A DNA stretch of 64,000 nucleotides, taken from assembly GCA_965153455.1 (NCBI GenBank), contig OZ234498.1:18848001-18912000 (forward strand). The letters are read 5' to 3'. This DNA is from Sphagnum compactum. Taxonomy: Eukaryota; Bryophyta; Sphagnopsida; Sphagnales. The notes beneath the pieces were generated by a model that had not been told where the DNA came from, made no database searches, and worked only from the letters and a program-made list of their open reading frames with translations. Position numbers and translations under genes: made by a program. Position 1 is the first letter of the stretch, and the number at the start of each line of letters is the position of its first letter. Shown piece after piece: positions 15,836 through 30,338 of the stretch.

Positions 15836-17885
15836 TCGGTGGTGGTTCAAAATTAGGAGCAAAGTTTTTTTATCAGATGTGCAGAAGAGACAATTATGAG
15901 CAGTTTTGAAAAGGAGTGCTTGTTTTGACTTGGTTTTTGTGAGATATATAAGGTAAGTATCCCCCCCAATATTGACCTTTGTAAGAAACAACCATGTCTT
16001 TTGAAACCAATGTTCTAAAGTCAATTGTTTTGGTCCAGAACTTTCTTTAATATCATTTTTTCTATTTTTAATATCAAATGCCATTGGCTGGCTCATGTGC
16101 ATCTATCTACCTTTATTTGTTGACAAATATTGTAGAGTAGCTAAGAAGCATGGTAGGTATATTGGTATGTTCCAAGCAGTGTCTATTTTGCCTTCACAAC
16201 AATGATATGAGAAGGCCTCTGCTCCCATTTATGACTTACAAGTTGCCAGGACATTTCGCAAGTCTGTCAGGACATTGAAAAGATGGACAAACAACTGGAC
16301 ATTCTATGTGTTGTGAAGGTAAGCCTACAATGCTGAGTTTGCTATGATATTTTTTGCAAAAGATTTGTGATCGTAAGTAGCATGTACAACTATGGTGCAG
16401 CATCTCCCACCTGTATTCTTGCACTTGCCAAGTTGACGAGAAAAGGACTATTTGAGTCATACCAGTTAATGCAAACCAGCTCAGCAACAACCAGCACAGT
16501 GAAATGGTGTCATTCAGTCCGTTTGTTGCACAGCAAATGCACCTCAGTATCTCATGCAATGCATCAGTTTGGGCATGGCTTTCTAGTTGTGTGCACACTC
16601 TGTGTGTGTGTGTGTGTAAAGAGTATTCTATCTTTTTCAGCATGGATTCTTCAAATTTAGTTACTGATTTGATAGATATGTGTTGAAATTTCAATTTTGT
16701 GAAGTAGGTGGACTAGAGATCATCCACAAGAGGAATGACCCACAAAGAGGAAAATACTTTTATTAAGGAATTCTAGTTTGTTTTGCCATCAGAAATGGAC
16801 TGTCTACGTATGGTACCATATGAGTTCCCAGTCTTTTCCAGTGTGGGGTGGGTTTCCTTTCTTTTTGGTAATAGTTGAGTCCAGGTATTTGAAAATAAAA
16901 AATTCAAAGAATCGCTTGAGTTCACTTCATCTATTTTTAGGATATTTAAAGAGTCACCTGGGTTCGAGCCTTAAAAACTCAAAGAGGAGCAGTTATGAGG
17001 TCGGGCCAAGTTAAGGTATGTGATTAATAGGGTATAAGGCTTGATTTTTTAACAAAAATTCGAAAAAGTGCAAATAAGTTCTTTTATCATGGTTTTTGAA
17101 AAACCCCTTTAAAAACACATTCCAAAATGTTAACAATGTTTTACAAGGTCAAGTCTTCGCCAAGTCTTTAAGGTTTTGACAAACAATCTTAAATCTTATA
17201 AGCTTACAAAACAAGAGTTTTTTTTCTTTGCAATCTGAAGGTAGCACAATTACAATTACAAGTTTTGAAGACATAATTCAAAACAAAACCTCAAAAAGCT
17301 GATTGTTATGATTACCATTGAAGCTAAAAGACATTACAATTCAACTATTAGTTAACCCAACTCCAATCTCCTCCGAATATGAAAAAGTTATTGATTCAAG
17401 TTTTTAAGAGACACCCTGCATCATTGTTATCCCTGGGTTGGGTTGGGTTGGGTTATGAATATTTGAAATTTTTTAAATCATCGGCTATGAGGTCGGGGTG
17501 GGTGTTAACTTTCAGAAAATGCCAGGTAAAAGGGGTCCAAGTTTTTTGAAAAAGTAAGACTCGGTGAGCATATATTTATATACTCAGTCTATACCTGGTT
17601 AAAACTCAGGGCAAAAAAAAATATCTGCCCCCACACTGGTCTTTTCCAGTGTTGGGTGGTTTTCTAAACACAGCCTGGGTCTCTATTTAGGTATCTGTAT
17701 CCGGACTGGCAGGTTAGAAAAAACAGAAACCATGGGTGGAATCGAGCCACCCTTTCACCAACAATAACAAGGCTCAAGTGCCATTTGGGCCCTGCCAATA
17801 TCTGGATTTGAAATAATTATTTATTTTAGTAATAATTACATTTTGAGATCGTTGTTGAGGTTTTAAATTATTTTTTGATTTTAGG
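15836..17885. other. Intergenic, no gene seen
   Basis: AT-rich, low-complexity sequence. It holds a (TG)n run at about 16600-16617 and a GGGTT run at 17434-17455. A pair of related phrases, GTCTTTTCCAGTGTGGGGTGG near 16832 and GTCTTTTCCAGTGTTGGGTGG near 17639, bounds about 0.8 kb and might be remains of a duplicated element. Overlapping frames at 16236-16694 on both strands are unsupported. Confidence 0.4.
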
Positions 17886-20800
17886 TCATTTATGAGTACT
17901 TGGTGGATGAATGTTTGAAGATGCAAATAAAAGATGCATATGACATGCCTTGATACCTGACATTTGCATTGTTTTTTCTAAAAAATAACATTTGTTCATT
18001 AATGGTTGGCATAATTGAGGAACATAGGTAGGTACTTTGAATGCAAAGTAAATAGGGTTATGATTTGTCCAATAAGCTTGTTTTGATCCAGCATGATATT
18101 GGTGTGTTGGTGCATTAGTCCATATATGGTCGATTTGTGTTTTATTAAGTGTTGTGCTTCCAATAGATGTAATATGAAAATATGCGTATTCATATAAGTT
18201 TGTAATGTTATTGTTCAATTGTTTTTGGTACATGTTTATGTTAAAATCTCCAATTATTATGGTTGGACAATTTGAAGGTATTTTTATAATTATGTTTTTA
18301 AAATGGAAATGAAAAAAGTTGTGTTCATTTGCAGTGGTTAACAAATTGCAATTTTGTACAAACTTGTCTTGTGTTTTTATTGAAAAAACCAATGAAAAAT
18401 TCAGTGAATGAAATTGTTTTTGAAAATGTATGTGATAAAAACATATTTGTATCATAGAATATCATTATGTCATGCTAGTCATAACATGAAAGAATTTTGA
18501 ATTTATTTGAAATAGTGTAATATTTTTTTTGATGTGTTTGAATATTTTGTATTTTTGTTTCATTTAAACAAAGAAAATGTGATGCAAATAAATATAGATC
18601 ATTAAGAATGTCTTGAAAATGCAATTCAAGAAATGAGTATTCAAAGATTGTATGACAATAAATTTCTTATGATAAGATTTTAAAGAAGCAATTGTTATTT
18701 TGTATTGTGCAGTTTGTTTTGAGATGATGCATTTTTTTGTGTACTAAATTATCTATTTGAAGTTTTTGTGCAACAATGGAGAAACTTAAGTAAAAATGTT
18801 TTTTAGGACAAACTTGAGATAATGTAATATATGTTAAACTATGTTTTGTTACACCACTTGGATCAAGAGTTAAACTATGTGCTTGATAAATAGTGTGTGT
18901 TGCTATTAATTGGATGGGAAATTGTATTCTTGTGATGATATGAAAAGGGTTGCTACCTTTTTTCCAATTTTTTGTTTTATAGGTGTCCATTTTTTGTCAA
19001 TTGTAAGGAATTGTTTATAAAAATGAATTTTTTTTATTTGTGTACTTATTCCAATTTGTGAGTTATGAAAATATATTTAAGTCAACAGTTTTGAATTTTT
19101 TTTGTATCATATTGAAAAGTGCCATTTGCACCATTTACAAGACCATTTAATGTTGCATAATTACTAGCACACAATTCCATTAACATATTTTCTTAAAAAT
19201 AATTCATGATGGAAACCAAAGGTGTGAAATGGTAATATTGATAATTTGAAATGAGAAAAACAAGTTTTAGAATGAACATCTTTCGCAAGAAATTTGAATG
19301 TTTCACCAAGTGTTTTGTCATGCACAATTTTGTTATGGGTAGTGGTTTTAAGGTTTGTATAAAATAAATTTGGTAATATGTTGCCCATTAGTGATGTTTT
19401 TAAACAAAAATTGTTCATGAAATCTATGTCATCATTTGTTTATGAAACAGTTTGAAACCTATTTAAAATATTAATAAAATGAAAATGAACATCATTTTGT
19501 TTCATAATTTTATGTAATTCATAATATTTAATATTTTCATGCCAAAATTTTGTTGTTAAAATATTAAATCCAATAATTTTTATGTGAAAATCCACGAATC
19601 TCGAATTGGAGGTGCTTGATAAAAATCACTTATGATTATTACATCAAGACCACCCCTAAATTGGTTATGAACTTGTTTTATTACTTGTAATTTATAATCA
19701 ATAAATGTTAACATTCTATTGCCAACAAAATGAAATTTCATCTATGACTAATGAATGTAATTGATCATAAATTTTTATTAAATTATCATTTTTTCATCAC
19801 TTAATGTTTTAAGTTTGTTAAAAGAATTGTTTAAAGGAATTACAAATGCAAAATGAATGGTCATACCATTAATATTGAATGTAGCTTTTGCAATGTATGT
19901 TAATTTCATGACTTTTGGTTTCAAAGGGTCAACATTTGGAATATCTTTTGTATAATATTTTAACATGTTTTTTCATATTTGTTGAATATTTTTAATATGG
20001 GATGCATTCATCCATTTGTGAAGAAATATCATGAATCAGTGTTTTGTTTTTTTGGGGTTTGTTTTTTAATGTTGATGAATGTTCATATGTTAAATCATAT
20101 AGATTCAATTTTTATGGTATTTGTAAACATGTTTTCTTTTGGCCTAATTGCATTAAGATTTATTTCATTAATAATGACATGTTCCCATCCATTTATTTCA
20201 TGTTTTTTGGTGTATTTTTGTACTTGCGACTGAAAATTATCCTACTCATCACAATATGTAATCTTTTAAAATGTTAAAATTATATACTATTTTTATTTTT
20301 ATTTTTTCAATGTCATTTTTTACATTAACATCTTTCCATGAAACATGTTGACCTTTCAAATTATTTTCTAATCCATGAAAAGGTTTAAATAATAATAATA
20401 ATTCTCTATAATAGTTTTGTGCATCTTTATGAAGATTAAATGAAACCCAGTGTATAATTTGATTATGTTTACGATTTTTGATGATTTAATATCATATTTA
20501 GCAACAAATTTTGCTAAAGAAAGATGGTTTAATGATTGATTTTTTATTTTTCAACTAATGATTTGCAATGAATGTTTGTTGAAGTTGGAAATAATTTGTT
20601 TAATATTTTTTGAGGCAATAAAGCAAATGCTCTATCATTTTCTCCACAAGTATTTATGAATTGGAATGATCTTATTGAATGATATAATGGGATGGATAAA
20701 CATATATGTATTACTTATTGAATTGACATTTGTTGTGCATTTAAAAATGCATTTCCTAGTTTTTTAATTCATTTAGATGCTTCAATTTCTTTGCTTTTAC

Positions 20801-23540
20801 ATTTGTCTAATATGATTTACATTTCTCGTGTCACATATTTATCTACTTTTGTTAAATAAAAAGTGCAATAAGTTGTTGATACATATGGATTTAAAATGAA
20901 TTGTGCATCTATATTTGCTTCCCATAAAGGTCCTACATGTATATTAAAAAAAATTGTTTGTACATCATTTGGTTTATGTTTCAAAAACAATGTCAATTTT
21001 CATATTATACATTGTAAGGCAAGTAATTAAGTTTTTTCATTAATTGTAATTTTAAAAGAAATTGATCAAATGAAAATTTTAGACCTAATCCCATAACAAG
21101 TTTTTTGAAAATTTGAAAAGTTATTTGATAAAGATTTGGATTATTATTGTGTTCATTTAAAGGTGATAATATTTTTGTGAACATCATTAGAAGTTTTGAA
21201 TATTGAAATCAACAAATTGGTTGGTTTTTGTTTTTTGACATGTTCGTTTGTGTTGATGTATTTGACTACAATGAATTTTTGATTTGATAATAATCTGATC
21301 AATTGTTAAATATTTATCAATAAAATTTTCATTTTTTCATTTGTAGAAATTCCAAATTTAGGAGCATTTTTAGACCATAATAGTCCATGATCATGGGTTA
21401 AACATGTGGATTGGAATTTTTTTATAAAAAAAATCATTTATTTCACCAAATGAAACATGATTAGTTTTAAGAAGTCTTTGAAAATTATTCATCCTATGTT
21501 CATAATAGCGCACACAAGTGACAAGGTCATTTTTAACAAGATCTTTTATGTTTAGTAAATCTTCATTTTCTATATTAAAATTTTGAATATGTTGAATGTG
21601 TAAATCTTTTTATGTTTTTACAAAAATAGGCCAATTATTTACACATGTGGTAAATGTTACAAAAAAAGTTGGAGGTCCAAGTTGTTTAATCATTACAAAA
21701 CATCTTTTTGAATCAATTTAAATAATCTAGAAATGTTTTAACATGACCTAGTTTTTTATAACCTAAATTATATTTCAATATTTTGTTTAGATTCACATTC
21801 TTTGAAACGTCATTAGCTCTAAGAATTTGACTACATAACTTTGCTTTTCGTATATGAATCCATGCAGAAGAGAATATAAAATGTATTTAACTTTTGATCG
21901 TTTTTAAATATATGTTTGTTGTAGTCATTTGCAAATTTTTTATTAACACTTGTTAATTCATCTTGTACTTTTGTTGATGTGAACATGTGAAGGATGATCT
22001 TGGATTGCCATAAAACAACATTGGGAAATTGTATTCTTCTAAATATGGATCACGAAATAATCCAAATGGTCGAAAACCTTATGTTGAAACAATTATTAAA
22101 GTTTTTGAATCATCATCAACAATTTGTTCAGGGTGCAATATGTTTTGTATTAATGTTTCTCCATATTTTTTTTCTATGATTTCCTTAGATTTGTCTAGAT
22201 TATGCGAATGAAAAAATTGTTCAAAATTGTTATTTTCCAAATCATTATTTCCACTTGCATTTGCAATTATTAAACCTTGTAGATTTGGTTTTATTGCAAC
22301 ATTTGCTCTTATATACAAAGGAATCATATCAATTTCTTGTAATGCTTTTATGACTATGTTAGGTTGAACATAACCTGACATATATATAGATTTATATTCT
22401 AACTTTTTTTTTAACAAAATAAAATAAAATAATCTTCATATGGCATCCAAAGTAAAACAATTTGAACAATATTCAAATTTGTTGGGACAATGACAATACT
22501 TCCATGTAATCCATATTGTCCATATCCTTATAATTGAAATGTTTGTGAAAATGTTAAATGCGGTGCAATTATATGTTTTTCTATTTTATTTAACATTAAA
22601 AAAATTTCATATTTGGTTTAATATCTATGATATGATTTCATAAAAAGAAGTCAAAAGGTTTTCCAAGGTTAATTTCTTTTTACAAGATTTACATATTAAT
22701 ACATCTTTCATAGTTATTGCATTTTTTAATTCATGAGGGAATTTTTCAATATGTGATTTTGATGCAACAAAAATTTGATGTATAAAATGTAACCTCTGAC
22801 AACAATAGCATACATGTCCAGCAATATCTTTGATATTTTCTTTATAACTAAGAATGTCTTTATGTGAACTATTTATTTTTTCATTATTAACTAGAAAAAA
22901 GGAAACATTTTTAGTTGACAAAAAAAAATTGTCATTTTTTTTTGTTGTCTTTTGAACTGCACATCAATTTCTCCATGAATTTTATTAGGTGATAATATGT
23001 TTGTTGAAATATTGGTCCTATGATCTATTGAAATGTTTTCAATTACATTATTAGAAAAATATTCATTATTTTTGAAACAAATATCAATATGTCCATCACT
23101 TTTGTCTTCTTTGATTTGAGGTGTTTTAAATGTTGTTTAATTTGTAATGTGTTTATAAGCAAATGTGGATTTGTTTTCATGTTTTTCTTTCGTTATTTAT
23201 CTCTATATTTTTATTATATTTTTTGTCAATTTTTTGTCATCATTTTGAGTATAAATAAGAATATATGTAATTTGTGAATAAATGTCAACAGGTTCAAAGT
23301 GATTGTTCCCATATATAAGGTTTAAAGGTGTTGATTCATTTTCTTGTTCAACTTTAACCATTATCTGGTCATTTCTTTTATTCCAAGCATGAATTGAACA
23401 ATCCATATATTCAAATATCCAATAAATAGTAATGAAATCACCCCATAATCCACCATTTAATGCTGAGATGGGATTTTTTAAAAATATAAATCTTTTCATA
23501 ATTTGCTTTCCCATGGTGAAGATCATGCAACAATTCAAAT
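17886..23540 (-). mobile_element. Decayed Helitron (Rep - PIF1 helicase - EEP endonuclease)
   Basis: Minus-strand protein remnants appear in the order of an autonomous Helitron, read downward from 23.5 kb. A Cys-rich N-terminal block (CYCCQRLHF, LICKSCKKKL) lies at 22.92-22.63 kb. RANVAIKPNLQGLIIANA-like text follows at 22.4-22.1 kb. The Rep region with THDHGLLWSKNAPKFGIS, an HxH replication-initiator-type motif, is near 21.4 kb. FINTCGENDRAFALLPQ lies near 20.65 kb. PIF1-family blocks are NINGMTIHFAFVIPLN (19.9 kb) and GGLDVIIISDFYQAPP (19.6 kb, motif II/III region), then NVLP-like NILPNLFYTNLKTTTHNK (about 19.35 kb). An endonuclease/exonuclease/phosphatase block has IIIGDFNIN, IDHIW and TNHNPIYF (18.25-18.03 kb). 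Multiple stops and frameshifts make it non-functional. I could not read a Walker A site where expected. The borders are approximate and no CTRR end was identified. Confidence 0.8.
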
Positions 23541-26500
23541 CTTAATTCTCATTTACGACATTCTAAAATAATGATCACGTATTATTATTTAGGTTCATGA
23601 AATTCAATTTCAAAGTTGTAATCAAGGTTGATTTGGAGAATTTACACTTTCAATTTATTTTTGTTTTTTAATTTTAAATATTTATTACCTTATATATATA
23701 TCATATTTATTATCAAATACAAGACATGAAAGCCCAATTTAAATTATTAGTAATTGCAGAAATCCGTGCTAAAATAGAACACCTAATAACTTATTAGGGA
23801 CTGTACGAAGTATCTGAAAAACCAGTTTATTTATTTATTTATTTTTGTAATTTTCAAAATAATTTATAATATTCATAAAATATTCTCTGAATTTTTTATT
23901 AAGTATTTTTGCAATTTATTGTTATAATGTATTGTGTTATTACTAGGTGAAAAATTCGAAATGGTTTTATATTCTAATTCTAACAATTGTTTGTGTAAAT
24001 TAGTTCTATTTAATTATTTCAAATTTTATTTAATTATCTATATATATATATATATATAATAACATATACTACTTTTTGAACTATAATATTTTAAATATAA
24101 AATTGATATAATAATATTAATATATCAAGGAAGAGGTGATTGGAAAAAAAATCCCAATAGATTCGTCAATTCTACCCAGCCAAGAAAGATAACCTTGAGT
24201 TAATTTTGAACTTTTTTGAATTTCCCACAGGTAAGTTTCCCAAATTCAAGTTTTGCAAAGATCCATTTTTTTTTTCCATATCAAGTTATCCCAAATCAAA
24301 GTTCCTAGAAAAATCCCAATTTGTTTATCCAATATACAAGTCGACTTCACCAAAATGGTTCATCCAAGTGATCATGTACATAAAAATATGTACAATTGAA
24401 AAGATGGTCATGTCCACAAAAATACAAATATTTGTTCAAAACCAATAAGGTCTTTGAAGTAAATTTCACAAATGTATTAAAATCCTAAGTGTCATTTGTG
24501 GAACAACTATGTTATATATAATAAGCAAGTCCTAAACCTTAGATTGTGAAGGTTCTTTTGCAATTTTTTGTTCTTTTTCATCTTTGTTAAAAATTGAAAA
24601 TCCAACAAATTTCAGCTATTGGACTTAAAATGAATCTACCTTCTTGGTTCTTATTTCAAAACAACTTTAAGAAAAAGCTTTGTTTCTATCTAAAGTTTTC
24701 AGGGCTAATCAAATCATGACCAAGCAAGGATTTGATCCAAGATCACAAATGAATGTAATTATAATCATCACCATTCTTTTGTTTTATTTTGAAGGAAATC
24801 TGAAGTTGACTTTCAATTGCAACAATGTTTTTGCAATTATAACAAAAATGGCCATCAATTTGAAATATTGTCACAAATGGGAGGTGATAACATGCACAAA
24901 CATTTTCAAAAAAATTAGCTTCAACTGGAATAACCTACAAAATTACATTACATGAATTTTTTTGCAAAAGTCTATTATAAAAAAAACAAGGTGGGAACAA
25001 CCAAAATGGAAACTTCATAAAAAAATTTGCAAACCAAAATGAAAACAAAAAAAATGAAAACAAAAACAGGTCTATTTTAAATACTTCAAAAATCACCACA
25101 AAATCTTGCCCTTCAATGTGTTTATTATGCACTTCCACTAATCTTTCATTGGCTGCAACATTAAGCGCATGATTAACAAAAATGGTTGAAAAATTTGTCA
25201 AAATTCATTATTCACTAGACATAGAATTACCAACATTCTTAGCCAAAAAGGTTGCAAGTCTTCTAATGTTATAAGTTTCAATTGTACAAATTGTGGATAG
25301 AATTCTAGAAAAAATATAGCACTTGTGTGTCATTAAGCCCCAAATCACTAGCAATAATCAAAATGAAACTTTTTGAAGATCTACCATATATCCTAGTGAC
25401 CACAAGCTCACTTGTTCTAAGTTCCTACAAATCTTGTCACTAGATGAAAATTTGAATGGAATGAGTAGTAACAAAACAAAAATCAAACATGAGTGGATCA
25501 ATATGTTCAATCATTATGCTAGCTCCAACCTTCAAGACAAATGACCAATCACCTTTCAAAATTTGTTCTGAAATGTCAATCTAAAATTCTACACTCAAAT
25601 GAAAGACCCAACATTTAAATAAGGTGAACAGGTGGTCACAAAAACAACCCCTATAATAAGGGCAAAAGTCAAAAATCCACCCTCATTTGTAAGATCACAA
25701 TGTATAAACTTGTAACCACTCCCTACAATATCATAAGACCCATGTATATGCTTAGTATATAACCCTTCAAACATCCATTCAACATTATTTGATGTACGTT
25801 AGTGACAACCATAACATAAATAAGTGTTGTTTTTTTTCTTGGACTACCAACAATCTGTGCCATTGAATACAAATAGTATCCAACAAAAAAAGACAAAAAT
25901 ACAACATATACAACAAACTATATGCAACATTTTAATTAAAACACAACAATAATTTCAATACTTTCAAAGTCCATGAACACAATAATCCCTAAACATAGAA
26001 AAACACAACCAAAAAACCAAAAGAAACAAAGGATAAACAATGAAAACATATACATCACAACTGTGCATACTGAAAACAAACTATAATACTTTGAAGTCTC
26101 CACAACATTTACAAACTTCAAAACATTCTACAAGTTTATAAGAGAAGAATGTTTGTAAGCAACACCTTATTAAAAAACAAAACACCATAAAAATGAATTT
26201 CAACATTAGCATTATATATAAAGGTCAAGTTTATAGTTATTCTATGATCGAGGCTTTAGACTTGTAAGTTTCTATTTTCTTTCATAAGTATTGATGTAAA
26301 GTTAGGGTTTAACCTTCATTTTAGGGTTAGGTCTAAACTTTAGGTTTACCATTTAAGGTTTAGGTTACGACTATTAATTAAAATATATAACTGAGTTTTT
26401 AGGTTACGGTTTGCAGTACCAAAAAATCCCATGATGACATTTAGCAATACACATTTAATAATATTATGGGAAAAATTAGAATTTCCAAGGATAACTATTA

Positions 26501-26560
26501 TTGTATTGCAAAACATTGACAAATGCCATTTTCACAACAATATACTACATGCAAACTTTG
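23541..26560. other. AT-rich intergenic, no gene seen
   Basis: Very AT-rich and CpG-poor. It contains an (AT)n run at about 24039-24057 and scattered TTAGGGTT/GGTTTA telomere-like words at 26280-26430 (for example GTTAGGGTTTAACC and TTTTAGGGTTAGG). Frames up to about 90 codons are homopolymer-rich and unsupported. It is probably old transposon debris beyond recognition. Confidence 0.5.
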
Positions 26561-26584
26561 TACAATGCAATTTGTAACTGAGTA

Positions 26585-27105
26585 AAAAATAAACAAATTC
26601 TACAACATTCTACATCCATCCATACTGCCTTTCATTCACTAATTCATAATATGTTTCAAAGAATTTTACAAATATATCATTAAAAATATGCCTTTTTCTT
26701 TGCATTTTCACCTGCAAATGTCAAATTTATTATTATTGTTGCTTAAAAATTCTCTTCAACAAAATCCCTGTCACAAAAAAAAAACTTCGTCAACTCAAAT
26801 TTTCACAACAACACCATTATACTTCAATGTAATTTCTAAGTGATTACAACAAATAAACAAATTCTATAGCATTTTAAATCCATCCCCAATGTTTTTCATT
26901 CACTAACTCATAATGTATTTGAAAGAATCTTACAAATATGGCATTCAAAATATGCTTTTCTTCTTTGCATTTTCACACCTACAAATGTCAAATTGACCTC
27001 TTATTATTGTTGCTATTTTAAAATTATCCTCAACAAAGGTTTTGTGACAAAAAGATATTTTTTCAAATCAATCAAATCTTCACACCAACACCATTATACC
27101 TCACT
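26585..27105. repeat. Diverged tandem duplication, about 265-275 bp unit, two copies
   Basis: The string AAACAAATTC recurs at 26591 and 26855. The downstream order CATTCACTAA, ATATG, TTTGCATTTTCAC, CAAATGTCAAATT, TTATTATTGTTGCT and ACACCATTATAC is repeated in both copies with about 15-20% divergence by eye. Confidence 0.75.
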
Positions 27106-29930
27106 AGTAAAAGCTTTACATTTTCAAACATGTAAAGGCCAATTTTTTTGGCCCATCTTTCATTTTACAACCTACATTTCAACTTCATCAATGCATTTCC
27201 ATTGATTGCATTTCATCAAGCAACACCTATAATTTCCAATTTTCCTATGCACCTAGAAACCCATATTTAACTTGCTTCATAACTTTTGAAAACCTTGAAA
27301 TACATCATCAATTCAACAACTGCCATCAATAATTAGATGTTCACAATGCACCCACTTGACAATATAAATTGACCATTTGCAGCATGACCATTAGTCAATA
27401 GCATATGGAAACTTATTATTCTTTTGGACCCAAGTAACTGAACCCACATAAGTTCCAAAACATTCATTAACTTGCACTAATTTGCATGGAAAGCTCACAT
27501 TGTCCTAAAAATTCACTTTGAAAATGAAAAACAAAACACAATGACAATTGGATCTTGAAGAATAAACATTATTGGACCTTACTTCATAAATGATTTCATG
27601 CACCAAAAATGTTTATTACAGAACAAACATCTTATACATTTTTATTTTAGCATGAGAAAACACAAGAACACCATTTCATCAGCTACCTGAACTTGGCAAA
27701 CACTAGCATAGCCACTAAAGTCTCTACTGAATTTTTTTCACAAGTCCATGTAACCACTAACTCTCTAATTCAAATGGACCAAATATTGTAGTTGTGGCAA
27801 TGACAACACTTACATACTAAAGTGAAGAAGACAAACCCCACAACGTTGCCCTGTATTTGCATTGCAACTTCAACAACCAACACCTGCCTTCCTCAAATGC
27901 ACTCCACGCAATAATGTTCAACCACTTTACACATTCAAAAAGAAAAACAACAACATTGTGCGATATCACACATGCCTACTTTGCACACCAAAAAAAACAA
28001 CAGCATGAATAACTATTCTTCCATGAACGCACGACTAGTTGCATACCACATTCCCAACAAGAAAATCGTAGCTACTTTACCACAAATGCATGACTACCTA
28101 TGTACCAAACAACAACAAAACATTCCTTCCTCAAATGCCTTTTGCACAAAATCACACACAAAACCTACCTTCCCCAAATGCCATCTATGCAAAATCACAA
28201 ACAATTGACTAGCTGTTACCCAACTCAAATGGTCTTCAAATGACCTAACCTTAATTTCATCGATACCTCCTTAAATCCTAAATAAACCACTTTCCATATG
28301 CCCATCTCGTGAAACCCCTTTCTATCCATCCCTTGTGTGAACACATGAACACAAAACCTACTTTCAACCTCCCCTGTGTAAATGCCTACAACTAGCAAAT
28401 TAGTTCCTTTGCTTCCACTAGTATGAAAGCACCATTGTTATGCACGATTTCTAAAACCAAAAACCAATGCGAAAGACCTTGTCCCTTGTGTGGGCAAGGC
28501 CCAACAAAAGCCTTCTTGAAACCCAACTAAGCATATACATTACTTGCTTAATGGATTTGACATTAATTAAACTACGGTTTTGTATTGCTATGCACACCCA
28601 TTTACACATTCACATTCACCCAATCCACATGCCATCTCATTATAAAATCCTCTCGTATTCTTCATTATCATAATAAAAAAAATTTATAGGATAAGGGAGA
28701 GTCGTAAAGGTTGTTGTTTGAAAGAATGTATTTTTAATCCTTACAAGTGCACAAAATGATAGTGTTTAAAAATGAGGACAAATTTTTTTGATCATGATAA
28801 TTTGAAACAACAATTTTCATGGGATTAGATTTATATGAAATCCTTAAATTGACTCCCCTTCCCCAAACGAAAGTAACAAGGAAAAAAATTATAGTTGTAA
28901 CGAAAAAGGAAGATGAAAAAAGTGAAAAGGCTAGAAAAAATTGGACATACGGTGAAATATTTTATTTAATTACATTACAAGGATAAATGGAACTTGAAAT
29001 TGTCAAAAATATGAAAAAACAAGATAAATTTCAACTTGAAACTTTAGTTGTGCTTATTTTGATAAAATTAAAAAAACAAAGCAAGAAAAAAATAACATCA
29101 ATGATTCAATGCATTGCCATAGTGAAAATTAAAACCACCAATATCTTGTGCCTATGTTCATTCATTGTGTGTGCAATAAAAAGGGGAAAAGAGAGAAAAA
29201 ACATGAAAAAAATGAAAAAAAAATGTCAACCTAATACTCACATATGAATCCCACATTTTTACCAATTGGACTTATGCCTTGAAGACACTCAAAATAATTT
29301 TTAAAAATAAATAAATAAAATATGAAGAAGGGTCGAGTTCAAGAATTCAATTTGTCTCAAATTGGTCCTTGAGATTTTGAACCCTAGACCATCATCTAAA
29401 ATGGCTCTTAGGTTCATAATATCATGATTTACAATGGATAGAGCCCATGGGTGCAAGACATTCACAAATTGCAAGGTTGGAATCAGCTACTTATTCCAGG
29501 CACCTTCTTTGGAGAAGGTCTCCCACCCCAAGAGGTTTACCCCTACACCTTTTTCCACACTCTATGTTCTTCTTTACAACCTGCTGAGACTTTCGAAGGT
29601 TAAATGTGGAGATTAAAAGTGTTGGATATCAACTTCCTATCAAGTTATTTAAGTTATTTTTACTAAGTTATAATTGCTTGACATATTTATGTTACATGCA
29701 CGTATTTTTAAGATTATGAGATATGTTAAGCAAGTTTATTTAAATGTTTTTTTGTTAAGTTTAGTGTGAAATATGTCAGTGCATGAAATGATGATCTTGT
29801 CCATGTGTTTTCTAAAGTAAATAACATCTGCATAAGGGTGTTCACCTCATATTTATATTAGGCAAGAAGTTGAGGTTTGTAACAACATTTGTGAGATCCT
29901 AAAGTTGGGTGGAGAGCTCATGACAAAAAC
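27106..29930. other. AT-rich intergenic, no gene seen
   Basis: No supported gene on either strand. The ORF at 28987-29247 is Lys/Met-rich low complexity. Around 29360-29395 the minus strand carries GGTCTAGGGTTCAAAATC, close to a Pol III B-box, so an old SINE is possible. Near 29440-29560 text resembles that at 31500-31615 in BASS intron 1, again suggesting a dispersed repeat. Confidence 0.4.
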
Positions 29931-30338
29931 AGTGTTTTTATCATCTTTGTTCTCTCATTGATCTGCTATCAATTTTCAACAAAAAGTACTTATTTGCTAT
30001 TTGAGAATTTGGGTGTTCTTATCATCTCTGTTCTCTCATTGATCTGCTATCAATTTTCAACAAAAAGTATTTATTTGTTATTTGAGAATTTGGGTGTTTT
30101 TATCATCTCTGTTCTCTCATTGATCTGCCATCAATTTTCAACAAAAAGTACTTATTTGTTATTTGAGAATTTGGGTGTTTTTATCATCTCTGTTCTCTCA
30201 TTGATCTGCTATCAATTTTCAACCAAAAGTACTTATTTGTTATTTGAGAATTTGGGTGTTTTTATCATCTCTGTTCTCTCATTGATCTGCTATCAATTTT
30301 CAACAAAAAGTACTTATTTGTTATTCGAGAATTTGGGG
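29931..30338 (+). repeat. 81-bp minisatellite, about five copies
   Basis: ATCTGCTATC starts at 29961, 30042, 30123, 30204 and 30285, an exact 81-bp period with only a few substitutions per unit. Because 81 is a multiple of three, one frame stays open (29958-30383) and encodes a 27-residue repeat beginning ICYQFSTKSTYLLFEN. The open frame is a consequence of the period and is not itself evidence of coding. The array is only 0.5 kb from the BASS start codon. Confidence 0.95.

Noticed and set aside
16236-16694. Minus-strand 152-codon ORF
   Set aside because: Cys/Trp-rich, no motif, overlapped by plus-strand frames and a (TG)n run; judged chance.
16955-16972. GGTTCGAGCC as a tRNA T-arm
   Set aside because: No acceptor stem, D-arm or anticodon arm can be folded around it; at most a SINE-type B-box.
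16832-17665. Related phrases at both ends as LTRs of a small element
   Set aside because: The similarity covers only about 30 bp, without target duplication or internal structure.
29931-30338. CRISPR array suggested by regular repeats
   Set aside because: The 81-bp units are contiguous with no unique spacers; this is a tandem minisatellite in a eukaryotic genome.
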